Shown here piece by piece: positions 25,701 through 36,410 of a stretch of DNA of 64,000 nt. The DNA is taken from NCBI GenBank assembly GCA_964020155.1, contig OZ026550.1, forward strand, positions 4,142,352-4,206,351, written 5' to 3'. Made by a program: the position numbers and the translations under genes. Position 1 is the first letter of the stretch. The number at the start of each line of letters is the position of its first letter. The DNA is from Chondrilla cf. caribensis (Eukaryota > Porifera > Demospongiae > Chondrillida > Chondrillidae). The notes under the pieces are model-generated. The model worked only from the letters and a program-made list of their open reading frames with translations. It made no database searches and was not told where the DNA came from.

Positions 25701-28030
25701 ACCAACAATTGGAAATTGGGCTAAAATTCGTGCACTGAAGCTCTGCCAAATGTTATTACATTTGGCAGAGCTTCAGTGCACCTTTGAATTTCAGCAAAGG
25801 TTCTTCTGAACCTAAGAAAGATGCCCAAGTAATTCAAGTGCAAGGGGGGGGGGGGGGGCAGCCACACGAGTTTTTGAACTCAAATTACTTGTTTACATAC
25901 TCCTCAACACAGAAGATTCATAATTGAAGGTTAATTGAGATGAATACAGTAGCATGTGCAAGAACTAAGTGATATATGCCATCAATAATTATGAAACAAG
26001 ATGGACTTCAGCTACAGTATATGACGATATGTATGTATGCATTACGTATATATAATATGTATATGTTACTATTACTTCCATCAACCTCCAGTTCAATCAT
26101 TAAATGCACTGTTACTGTAGGTAGGTCTCACCTTGTGGTACATCTGGAACCTGGGCAGAAAGCACAACATCAACAGCGCGGGTGACATCCCCACCACATA
26201 CTCTTAGAAGATTAGTGAGTTTCCCGATATCCTCATCAGGAAACATATCATGGAGCTGTGTAAGTTTGGGATCAGTTGTGGCTTCATTATGGGTCAGGAA
26301 AAGCCGTTCTGGTTCTTGGTCAGGGAGAGGTATCACAGGACGTGGCTTAGCCTTTGGGGATCCTGGAGGTGATTCTAGATCAACAGTAGCCAAGGACTGT
26401 TCATTCATGCCTGACTGGTCCTTGTTGGGTGTGTATGGAGAGGGAGAGGACTCAACAGGCTCCGAGTCTTCCTGCCATTTCCCCATCATTTCAAATACCC
26501 TAACAAGCCTCCCCTTGTTCAACAGGTGGGTGATTACCAACTCCTGGAGGATGAAGGTGCACACATAAAAACACATACAAACTGTAACATCTGGCTCATT
26601 CAACCAATGGCATGAAATGCTCGATTGTATAATATTACAAAATTGTTAACAAACCTGAACTAAACACCTGAAATACATACTGTGTCTATATACAGTGCAG
26701 CATGCTTAGTAAGTACCTGGGTTGGTACACACCCCTGGTTAGTACACACTCCTGCATGGTTGGTACACACCCCTGGTTAGTACACACTCCTGCATGGTTG
26801 GTACATACGTACACTGTAAAAACACTGGTGGAAAAATTCCACCATTATTGGTGGATTAGATGAATTGTATGTATCACCATATGATCGTATGAATTGTTGT
26901 GGTAGGGAGTGTAAATACTTTATGTGTATGTTTGTATATATATGTACATGCACATTTGTAGGCCAGCCACACACCACCACCTCCCTCGCACACAAAGTAT
27001 GTACATTCTTGCCATGCTATACTTTGTTGCATTCATTTTGTCTCGTCACCAATAACAACCATGACACAATCATCAAATCCACCAATAATGGTGGAATATT
27101 TCCACCAGTGTTTTTACAGCTTACTCCTGGTTAGTATACACACACTCCTGGTTAGCACCCACTCCTGGTTAGTACACATTTTTGGTTGGTACACACTCCT
27201 GGTTAGTACACACTCCTGGTTAGTACACACTCCTGGTTAGTGAGTACACTTCACTCAGTCCCTATAGCCCATATACACTATATATGCCAACCAATACTGA
27301 TATTATAGTAAGTACCTCTGTTAAGAAGTACTGATTTAGTGTGCCCTTCAAGTTACTACCAAGCAAGATGGATTGTCGTGAAGTATGTGTATACTGAGTA
27401 ATCTTAACATTTGGAGATAGCAACACATCATGGTATCATTCTGATATAGATTGCTTCATAATAAAAGCAATCAACATGCAATCAAATTAAATTAACCCTT
27501 ACAATCAAACCATCATGGAATATCAGGTTGTGCTACTATTATAAATAATTACATTATATACTCATCAGATGGTCAAGGATTGATAGTTACTACCAGTAAG
27601 TTACACAAGTTCACTGAAGAACCATAGATTCTACACTGTAGAGTCTGTGGAAGAACCAACCTTGTTGGGCGGTTCGCCTGAAGTGACCGTGACACTGCTC
27701 GGGAGCGCCCAATTGTCGCTGACGACTTGGATATCTCGTGCTGAAAGGTGCAGTATCTTCTTCCTGGAAGGAAGAGTGAATACTCAAAAGTGATCATGAA
27801 ACAACGAAACCGAAAGTGGACACAAAATTGAACATTCGCCGTCAAGGAGATCGGCTGTAGAGAGTCCATATGGCTACAGATAATACTCGATGTACTAACC
27901 CGGACGACACAAAAGCGAGGAATTCGGACTTTTTGCTGTCGATACAAACATATCCCAGTTCGTAAGGACCTCCAAGCGACAAAAAACAGGTAAATTCTTC
28001 CGGACCTTCGGTAGGAGTAGACGTGGCCAT
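22749..28030 (-). CDS. CUE-CARD-ankyrin protein, unit 2 (five exons)
   Basis: Proposed exons: 28030-27900, 27763-27661, 26543-26132, 25272-24983, 24485-22749; phases 2, 0, 1, 0 all match, giving 890 residues. The first two exons (78 residues, starting MATSTPTEGPEEF) are not recognised and differ from the CARD start of the unit 1 gene. Exon 3 has a helical stretch (VITHLLNKGRLVRVFEMM), a Ser/Pro linker and a CUE-like domain (QLHDMFPDED, CGGDVTRAVDVV). Exon 4 is 290 nt, the same length as its unit 1 counterpart, and encodes the CARD-like fold (VIPVDLCFELERT). Exon 5 has about 16 ankyrin repeats, including an internal duplication of about four. The stop at 22749-22751 follows DIVAKLIR. The changed N-terminus suggests promoter or exon shuffling between paralogues. 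Confidence 0.8.
24585..24686. repeat. 102-bp near-perfect palindrome
   Basis: Arms of about 46 bp (aatagttatacaatggcg, then ttttccggtgtatggaatat) pair with two mismatches around a spacer of about 8 bases. It lies in the intron between CARD and ankyrin exons of unit 2 and is absent from the equivalent intron of unit 1 (~11580), so it is an insertion. Confidence 0.85.
25418..25624. mobile_element. 207-bp TA-flanked inverted-repeat element
   Basis: Ends ccgtatagcaggaaatttt and aaattcccattatacgg, flanked by TA, in the intron 5' of the CARD exon of unit 2. Confidence 0.65.
26710..27250. repeat. Minisatellite (cctggttagtacacactcc) split by an element
   Basis: About 18-bp units run 26712-26800 and 27122-27245; the 306-bp inverted-repeat element sits between them. 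Confidence 0.8.
26814..27119. mobile_element. 306-bp MITE with ~45-bp terminal inverted repeats
   Basis: Ends ctgtaaaaacactggtgg and ccaccagtgtttttacag; the mirror continues through 'attccaccattattggtgg' on the left and its complement on the right. No coding capacity. No clear target duplication, because the flanks are tandem repeats. Confidence 0.85.
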
Positions 28031-28621
28031 TTTTAATGAGGTAATGTTCTCAGGAAAATATCCGCAAGTGTGCACGTGCACGTACGTGCACGTAAGGTTG
28101 TGCAATCGCGCGCAGATGGCGCCAGGAGACGTACAGTAAGTAACTATAAACGTAGACTAACTTTCGCGGACTTGATCCCACCAGCGTTACGTCTGTACGT
28201 AGCTAGCACATGCAGTCATGTAGCATGTGTATGTTGTGTTGATACACATGTACACACACAGTGATGATCACACTTTAATGTTGCAATCAATGTGGTAACA
28301 TAAGTACATATCGTTAGTAATTAATCATAACAAAGACACTTTGTGTGTACATACATGCATGCAATAATAATAATGACATATAAATGATAATACTGAATGT
28401 ATGTATTTATGCATGTGTAACGGTAATTTATACATAATAATATTAGTTAATAACAATATGAACTGTGACTTGTTGTTTGGTAATAAAGTCTGCCATAACA
28501 ACCATCACCAAACAATGATATCGTTACCATGGAAACAGTGTTGACACGGGGGATTTGACACCAAGTAAAACAAAAAATAGTTGAAAATAGTCTCCTCTTC
28601 TCTACCTTTGTAGTCTCTGTG

Positions 28622-28772
28622 TCAAGGCTTGTGGAACCTGTGAAAGAGCAGATTTCAAGATGAGAAGAACCACATCATACATAGCATGTGCACAGTGGTG
28701 GAGATGTGTACACACAAGACACATGTACACAACAGATACATGACACACAATATAATCATACACACATACACA

Positions 28773-28841
<69 letters not shown>

Positions 28842-28849
28842 AGACACAC

Positions 28850-28925
<76 letters not shown>

Positions 28926-30129
28926 TGTCATATACTCGCTATCCGGGTGTACCTCCATCTCGAATCGCTTGAACTCATTGAGCTCCTTACGAATGGCTGC
29001 CTTGTCTTCTGGCCTCAGCATGGTCCAGGGCTTGGGAGCCTTCCTGTCATACTCCTCAGCATCGATCACCTCCGCATAGTCAGCAAAGTGACTGTGGAGG
29101 AAGAGAGAGTTGTGAAGAGAGGGAAGACAACCACTAAAGATGACCACCCTCGGGGTTGAAGTGTGTAGGCGAATGCAAGCAACACACTGTGCTTCTAAGC
29201 ACTGCTACAGTTACTGTTTTGACCTTTGAAGAGTGAGTTTAATGTACAGTGGAAGCTCGTTAAGACAACCTTAAGGGACCCAAAAAATCAGTTCTTGTTA
29301 TGAGCTGTTCTAATCGGGATTCACTGACTACATGTACACTACTACAGAAAACCAAATAGTGCTCAAATTGTGGTTTATGTTAAGCAGGAATTTGTGTCAG
29401 GTATCATTTCAGGTATCAGGTATCATTATTTAAAGTGGGAAGCCGTTAGCCATTGGCTACTACAAGGGATCCAACAAAAGAAAACAAATTTGTCTTAAAA
29501 GTGTTTGTCTTAAGGAGTTTCTACTGTAGTTACAAGTCTTGCAAAACTGTAAAACATCACAGTAATGTGAAGTACAGTGTGTACACACATACGTACATAC
29601 GTATATACATGAGCAAACACATGTACACGTGTGCATGCATACACATAAGAAACTCTAGTGCTCACATCAAGATATTCTTTTCCCTCAATTCTTTGACTGT
29701 TGGTCTTCTGCTCAACTACACAAAGAAAACAACCACAACAACAGTAAACACAAATACTCACTATCATCAACATTAAAGTACAGGTAGTCTTAGGTGGAGG
29801 TCACTGTACTTGTATGGTTGCACTGAAATAACAGCAAAATGCACTGAATGTAAGCATGTGTGAAGATGTACGTACTTATCTAGGCACATGCACACACTCA
29901 GCTGTGCAGTAAGTTCCTATCCACGTCCATACGTACGTACCTTTCTTGTTAGAATTCCCTTCTTCTTCTCAAATTCCTCTCTTCTCCGCTGTTCACTGTC
30001 TCCTGAAAGTTGAATTTGGAATGTGGATTCAATGTGTGGATTGGGAATGTGGATTAGGACTAGTAAGTACAATGCACAGTAAACTGGAGTATGTACATAC
30101 GTACGTACATGTAATGTACATACGTACAC

Positions 30130-30170
<41 letters not shown>

Positions 30171-30175
30171 CACAC

Positions 30176-30269
<94 letters not shown>

Positions 30270-30476
30270 AACAGGGACTCATGCTACGTACGTCGTAGAA
30301 TGTTCCTCTCCTGGAGTTCCTTCTCGCTTGGCCTCTGACTTAGTCTACGGATCAACTGAGCCTCAACACTGGCCTTGGTCTCTGCACTTTGAGCTGAATG
30401 GGAGAGAAAAACAAGGATAGGTCGCATGTACGTACATACGTATGAGTATGTATGTACACAATGGATACTGGTGTGT

Positions 30477-30540
<64 letters not shown>

Positions 30541-31312
30541 CTCACTAGCTATAGCTTCATTTCTCCTTCTCTCGGCCAATATGGCGACGCTGTCATTACG
30601 AGCCACCTTAGCGGCCAGACCGGTCAACTCCGGTCCCATTCCTCCGTCGTCTTCCTCATCATCACTGGAGAGGTCATCGTCGGGGGAGTACACCACGTAG
30701 CCAGGGTGCGTCTGTGGGGTGCGCTCCTCCACAGTGGGCGGGGTGTACATACTCTCCTTTGGAGGACTGCAAGAGGAAGCACAATAATACGGTACACGAA
30801 GTAAAAAAGTAAACGTTCTACGCCGTAGCTACGCCCGTATTTGCATCCGTACGTAACCCGTACGTATTTAAGAAAACGCCCGTACTTGTTCCCGTACGTA
30901 CTTGCTCCCGTACGTAAGTACGCCTGTACTGTTTCGTAGGTAGATTCCTTGCAGATCGTTTAACGCCTTAAGTGCTAACTCCCAGGAATTCTCTGTAGGT
31001 TTCGTAGACCTTGTTTAGAGTGTTTTTGAACGCTTTTCCAACATTTCAACTACTGTAGACTCCTTAACACATTGTAGTGTGAACAGACACAAGTTACCCC
31101 CACCTCCAGTGTTCCAAGCCAACCCGGCTTCACTCAACCCGACTATAACACTAGTATCTTGTCGGGTGTGGTACACACAATATTGTATGAACTAATCGGA
31201 CGGGTTTCCTACGATATGATACTGTGTGTACATGAGTTCTTCCCATGCTCACCGGTAGTTCTTCGTTTGTGTCTTGCCGACCATTTCCGTCACAAAACCT
31301 TTTGGCGGCCAT
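28622..31312 (-). CDS. PHACTR: Phosphatase and actin regulator (PHACTR), C-terminal half
   Basis: Binds G-actin through RPEL motifs and protein phosphatase 1 through its extreme C-terminus. Exons: 30766-30546, 30393-30292, 30002-29941, 29715-29666, 29091-28924, 28637-28622; phases 1, 1, 0, 2, 2 fit. Two RPEL motifs are seen ([18 protein letters not shown] and [16 protein letters not shown]). They are followed by [28 protein letters not shown] and a terminal RFHKP matching the vertebrate PP1-binding end RFHRP. The first RPEL of the usual C-terminal cluster is missing: ...[17 protein letters not shown] runs into the next repeat. A possible first exon, 31312-31253 ([20 protein letters not shown]), does not match phase with 30766, so a small exon may lie between. 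Three (CA)n introns. Confidence 0.85.
28781..28923. repeat. (CA)n microsatellite at PHACTR splice donor
   Basis: On the sense (minus) strand this is (GT)n starting exactly at the donor after gacaag (exon end 28924). Confidence 0.9.
29247..29526. mobile_element. 280-bp TA-flanked MITE in PHACTR intron
   Basis: Ends cagtggaagctcgttaagac and cttaaggagtttctactg form imperfect inverted repeats flanked by TA, of the CAGTRGAA type. Confidence 0.65.
30128..30266. repeat. (CA)n microsatellite, PHACTR intron
   Basis: Compound (CA)n interrupted by gcacacagtacac and aaaacac, between exons 30292 and 30002. Confidence 0.9.
30479..30540. repeat. (CA)n microsatellite near PHACTR donor
   Basis: Sense-strand (GT)n starts six bases after the donor of exon 30766-30546 (gtgagtt then gtgtgt). 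Confidence 0.9.
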
Positions 31313-32149
31313 TTTCGTAGTCAGTTCGACTTCCGGACGGAAGAATAGTAGGGAAAGTCCCTCCATGTGTCACTACTGTTCCATTGGAATATGGTGGGTC
31401 GAAATGAAGATTTCTAGCGCAATAGGTGTTTGAGTACGAAACAAAGACATGGACCATCTACGCGTGATCCACATTTATGAGTTCCAATACAATGGAGCCT
31501 TGTACAGCTGTTATTACCCCTGACTAAGTAGGGAGAAACGACCATGATTATTCGTGTCTTGTCTAGGAAGCGACCGTCGAGGGGAACTTCATTTTGTCGA
31601 GAAAGAATATAATATGAAATGGGGTGGTTCTGAATACGGTATAGGTTAGTTGAGGAAACTCATGAATAAACAGCACACGGGAACTGAGTGGTTAAGCACA
31701 TCAAGTGACGGACATGCCACGAGTGAGAGGAATGATTGGACCATGCAAATCTGATTCACATTTTGTCGTCCAGTGATTTCAAAATAGTATATATGTGGAA
31801 TCTGGAGGTGGTCATTTATATTATTCATTAATGAAAAGTTCCACAAGTAGTAAAGTGCACAAGACGATCCAATGGGTCTAATGACACTACACTCGAGCTC
31901 CAAGAAACAACTGTCCTATTCGCAGCAGACACGTGTACACTAACAAAAGACACTAATTGCACTCCATGTGGCTAAGTAGAGTGGGTCAGAGGTCCATATA
32001 ATGGAAAATGTAAGTTGGATGGAGTGGTCAGAGCATGCTGTATGGGACGATGAACTGGGAATTGATTTTAACCTGACTTGTGGCAGATGTGGTATGGAGG
32101 ATGTACTTGTGGGTAATTAGTATCTATAATATGTGAGTGCATGCTAGTG

Positions 32150-32300
32150 GGTGTGTAAGTACATGTTGGTGGGTGTGTGAGTACATGTTGGTGGGTGTGT
32201 AAGTACATGTTGGTGGGTGTGTCTGTGCATGCTAGTGGGTGTGTCAGTACATGTTGGTGGATGTGTAAGCACGTGATGGTGGGTGTGTCAGTGCATGTTA
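32150..32300 (+). repeat. ~20-bp GT-rich minisatellite
   Basis: Unit gtgggtgtgtaagtacatgttg, about seven copies. The homologous arrays in unit 3 are at 39500-39660, where a (GT)n has expanded. Confidence 0.8.
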
Positions 32301-32769
32301 GTCTAAGTGTCAGTATGTGTTTGTTTGTTTCTGTGTATGTACGTGTGTGTGAAGAAGGGCTGTATAGGTGTTGGTGTTCCTATACACATATTTATGATTG
32401 TGTCTGTGTCTACATAATAGGTCCATAGTAACTGTACTTACCACCATCATCATCATCATCTAGATATACGCCACTGTGAAACAAGATTTTCGGTTTAATG
32501 TGACACATTTTGATTTTGTATCAAAGCTAATAATTATTAGTACAGTACTAATATGATAGCAATATTTTTTTCATGGCTAAGTAGTTTATAAAGGATTAAT
32601 TATAAAATTTAAGTTGATTATAATTAAATTAACGATGTATGCATATAGTTATATATAGTTATATATTTGAAATAATGATAAGCACACAGTTTGCTGTGTG
32701 CACATATACATGTAATAATAACAAAAAACCTAAGAGATAAAGTCAATATTGTAATCGTTGTTGTTGGAC

Positions 32770-33090
32770 TTCATAGTGCCCAGCACTGCAGCAGCATTGC
32801 CCCTCTGTATAGCCACCGATATCCTCTGTTGGAGAAAGTGAAAGGATTGTGCCTCCCCAGATTCCGACTTGAGGCGGTGCCCAAGTTAACGAAGGAGCTG
32901 TAGAGCCTCTGGGCCAAAGACACCTGTTGTCTCAATGGCCACAGGTACAAAATGGTGGCTTGCTTCCAGCTCTGCGTACTTAGTTCGTTTCCTTTGTTCA
33001 GCCTGGGCTGTGACTGTGCCAGCTTCCCTGGTTGCCAGATGGGTATGGGAGGGGGCAAACGTGTCCGGGCATGTGGCATCCCAGTTTATA
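32770..33090 (-). pseudogene. 3' fragment of a non-LTR retrotransposon (end of ORF2)
   Basis: The minus-strand translation carries a pattern I know from the extreme C-terminus of LINE reverse-transcriptase proteins in invertebrates: 'HHFVPVAIETTGVFGPEAL' and, after a premature stop, 'RISVAIQRGNAAAVLGT'. It is a truncated, inactive copy. The matching stretch at the end of unit 3 (~45020) lacks it. Confidence 0.7.
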
Positions 33091-33372
33091 ATAATAATAA
33101 TAGTAGTTTATAATAATTTAATTGATGTTAAAAGGTAATATAATTAATTGAATAAAAGCAAATGATTTTGATATATAAGCATAATTATCATTAGACAATA
33201 ATGTTATATTTCAAAGATAGTTCATTGCACCTCCACATGTATTATATACATTTTATAAATACATAATAATTTTATATTATAATTTTGCACATGCATTACT
33301 ATGATATACTGTATGTTGTCGTATGAGTAGATTGAGATTATTGCAGATCGAATGTCACAAGCCAACTGGCAG

Positions 33373-33378
33373 TTTATT
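33373..33378 (-). promoter_or_regulatory. Poly(A) signal AATAAA, unit 3 ankyrin gene
   Basis: Minus-strand AATAAA about 310 bases after the stop at 33687, homologous to the signal at 22435. Confidence 0.6.
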
Positions 33379-33686
33379 ACCATTAGAAAACCATGCACTC
33401 ACACACTGCAAGCTACTAGCTACTAGCCTACCAAGCAGACACACAACACTACAACAGTGAGCTACACTAGAAGTACGTATACAGTGATAGTAAACCAAGT
33501 GATAAGCTGATAAGCACAACTTAATATGTATATATGCAATGACTTAAGATGAGCTATCAAGAATCATATGCTACAACAATGAAATTGAGCTACAATTACA
33601 TTCTACACACACTAAAAATGTAATTAAGGTGAAATTAGTGTGAGTGTCTACAATGAAAGATGCTATAACAATTTAATGCCCTGTCA

Positions 33687-36097
33687 TCAGATCAGCTTGG
33701 CAACGATATCAATATGACCTGCGGCTTGGGCGATATCCAGTGCTGTCTGTCCTCGGGCGTTAGTCTTGTTCTTGTCACATCCGAGTTCAAGGAGTTGTGT
33801 CACAACCTCCAAGTGACCTTCCGCAGCTGCAAGATGTAGTGCCGTTATTTCCTCTGAAGCAGTCTCATTCACATCCATTCCATGATGAACTAGTTTAGCA
33901 ATGACGTTTGGATGGCCTTGTCCAGCTGCTACGTGGAGCGCTGTAGCTCCAAAGTTGTTAGTCTTGCTCGTGTCACAACCAAGTTCAATGAGTTTAGCGA
34001 CAACAAGCACGTGACCGCTACCAGCTGCCCAATGTAGTGCTGTGCGTTGGAGGAGGTCCGACTTATTCTTATCACACCCACTTTCAATGAGTCTAGCAAC
34101 AACACCAACATGACCTGCTTTGGCTGCAACATGTAATGCTGAACATCCATCTAGAGCTTGCTCATCCACGTCGAATTGAAATGCATCGAGTATTGAAACA
34201 ACTTCGACATGACCATTTTCAGCAGCACCATGTAGTGCTGTCCATCCATTGATGTCGGTCCTGTTCACATCACATCCGAGTTCAATGAGCTCAGCAACAA
34301 CATCCATTAGACCCGATATGGCTACCAAATGCAAGGCTGTTAACCCATCTCTCGTTGTCTGATTTGGGTCTACTCCAAGGCGAACAAGTGAAGCAACCAT
34401 ATCCACACGACCATTACCAGCTGCATAATGCAGTGCGGTTAATCCACTGTTGCTAGTCTTGTTTGTTTCACATCCGAGTTCAATGAGTTTAGCAATGACA
34501 TCCACGCGGCCCTCTTTTACTGCATAATGCAGTGCGGTGACTCCATCACTGCTAATCTTGTTTATGTCACATCCGAGTTCACCGAGTTTAGCAACAGCTT
34601 CCACATGACCCCTTTCACTTGCAGTATGGAGTGGTGTACGTCCACTAGCGAGGCAGTCAATATCAAAACCTGGTATATTTTCATGACTGCGTACAACAGT
34701 TTCAATTAAATCTGCATTGCCACTGTAAGCAGCAGCGTGCAGAGCTTGTGATGTGAACACTGAGTGAAAACAGAAGAATAAAATAATAGAACAGCTGTCC
34801 AAGCATCATCTTTCAGGGGCTGCCTGTGGCAGCCCCTATATTGTTTTCATTTTGACTTCCAGTATGTAACGTTCATTCAATATATATATATATATATAAT
34901 GTGTTCCTATGCCTAACAGCAACAATGAATTTATATTTACCGAGCGTTAGCGAGGTAATTGTTTCTGTTCGCTAGTTTCGAACACTGACAATTTGAAATT
35001 GGACTAGAATTCTTGCACTGAAGCTCTGCCGAATGTAATAACTTCAACAAAGGTTCTTTTAAACCTAAGAAAGACCTCAAAGTAATTCGAGTGCGGGGTG
35101 TAGCATTGGGCGATAAGAGAGGAATTCATCCACGATTATTGTAGCAAATAATATCATGATTATCACAATTATTGTACAAATAACTCATTATTTATCACAT
35201 TATACGGTATGGATCATGGAAAAGGTAACATATTTGTTGGTTACCCTGCAATCAGTTAACCGCTAGCAATAACGGAATTAGAAGTAACGCAATATCTGAA
35301 GCTGGTACTGTTCTAAACACTTTCGGCACACAGACTTGTCCTAATCTCTATGGGCAATCCCGTATCATCAGCTCTAAGGCTGAAATGGTTCCACACAGGA
35401 CTCTTGGTATTCTTCTTTTTGGCCAAAGATGACAGATACGAAAGCTAAGTGGAAGGAGAACTGTGGAGGCTGGTTTCTGTGGTGGCTTTGTGGCTCAGTG
35501 GTTTATGGCAGCTTTAGTCAGACACCCTGGGTTCAAGTCCCGCAGTTGCTGGTTTTTCGCTTTTCTCTCTCCCAGCAGGCTGAATTCCGCTTAGCTTTCG
35601 TATCTGTCATATGCCTGCTTACATATATATAATCATCAATGATTTAAGATTAGATGAAATGATACACCCACTAAAAACCGAGTAGACTAGGAGTAGTAAT
35701 GAAGATAGCTAACGAAGTTAGTAAGAACAAAAGAACGTCAAATAATATAATCGAAACATGGCTGATTGTCATGGCGTTTGTTTTGTATTTGCAAACGGGT
35801 GACCTGTAAACTTTGGGAACAACTCGCACTATTAAAAAAGGAGGCAAGAGCACCAAAAAGTGGTGCGGACAAAACCTCTGTACCCAGTTCCATAGGCCCT
35901 GGCATGTATGAATACATTATAATGTGTATGTTTCTATTACATCCATGAACTTCTAGTTCAATCATTAAATGACTTTGCTGGCAAATTGAGAATACCATCT
36001 GGTATGTAAGACTAACACACAACCATAAACAGGAGATCAGTCATAATTCTAGCTACTTACCAGCTTCTGGGTCAAGTGGGCGAGCCATTTTGTTGAA
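33687..36097 (-). CDS. Ankyrin-only paralogue, unit 3 (two exons)
   Basis: Exons 36097-36061 (ATG at 36088; MARPLDPEA) and 34759-33687, phase 1 on both sides, about 366 residues, ten ankyrin repeats. The first exon is homologous to the internal 40-nt exon 4 of the unit 1 gene. Sequence matching the CUE exon and the CARD exon is deleted. In unit 3 the ankyrin exon is fused straight to the intron that precedes CARD in units 1 and 2, and a new acceptor (ctgttttcactcag) has formed there. Both deleted exons begin in phase 1, so the frame is kept. Sequence is more diverged than between units 1 and 2. It may be a functional truncated protein or an early pseudogene; no stop is seen. Confidence 0.7.
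35430..35609 (+). mobile_element. tRNA-like SINE core inside a 20-bp perfect inverted repeat
   Basis: A-box-like TGGCTCAGTGG at 35491-35501 and B-box-like GGTTCAAGTCC at 35530-35540 are spaced as in a tRNA gene. The pair is flanked by tgacagatacgaaagctaag (35430-35449) and its exact inverse (35590-35609). A second copy is at 55640-55800 on the minus strand. Confidence 0.7.
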
Positions 36098-36410
36098 CTA
36101 ACAAACGGAATAAAAATAAAAGATAAAAATAGAGTACTTTACTTGTCATAGACTACAATCTACCTTAGTCTGGCGTAGCCGACCACTGCAGTTATTCTGT
36201 TTCGACACTGGTTTGTATATATTAGCTCGGGATCCTCACTGGTTAAAGTACACTCTAATTATTGTGCAATAATAAAAATGGAAGGATAGGATACGGGCTA
36301 CGCTAGACTATGAGAAAAGAACGCACAACACATAATATTATGCGAAACTAAACTACAACCCATTTCTAACTTTGGCTCCACAATTCATAAACAAACATAG
36401 GCAGCAATGG

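Noticed and set aside
35491..35540. Functional tRNA gene
   Set aside because: A- and B-box words are present, but no acceptor stem or clear anticodon arm could be paired by eye; better explained as a SINE core.
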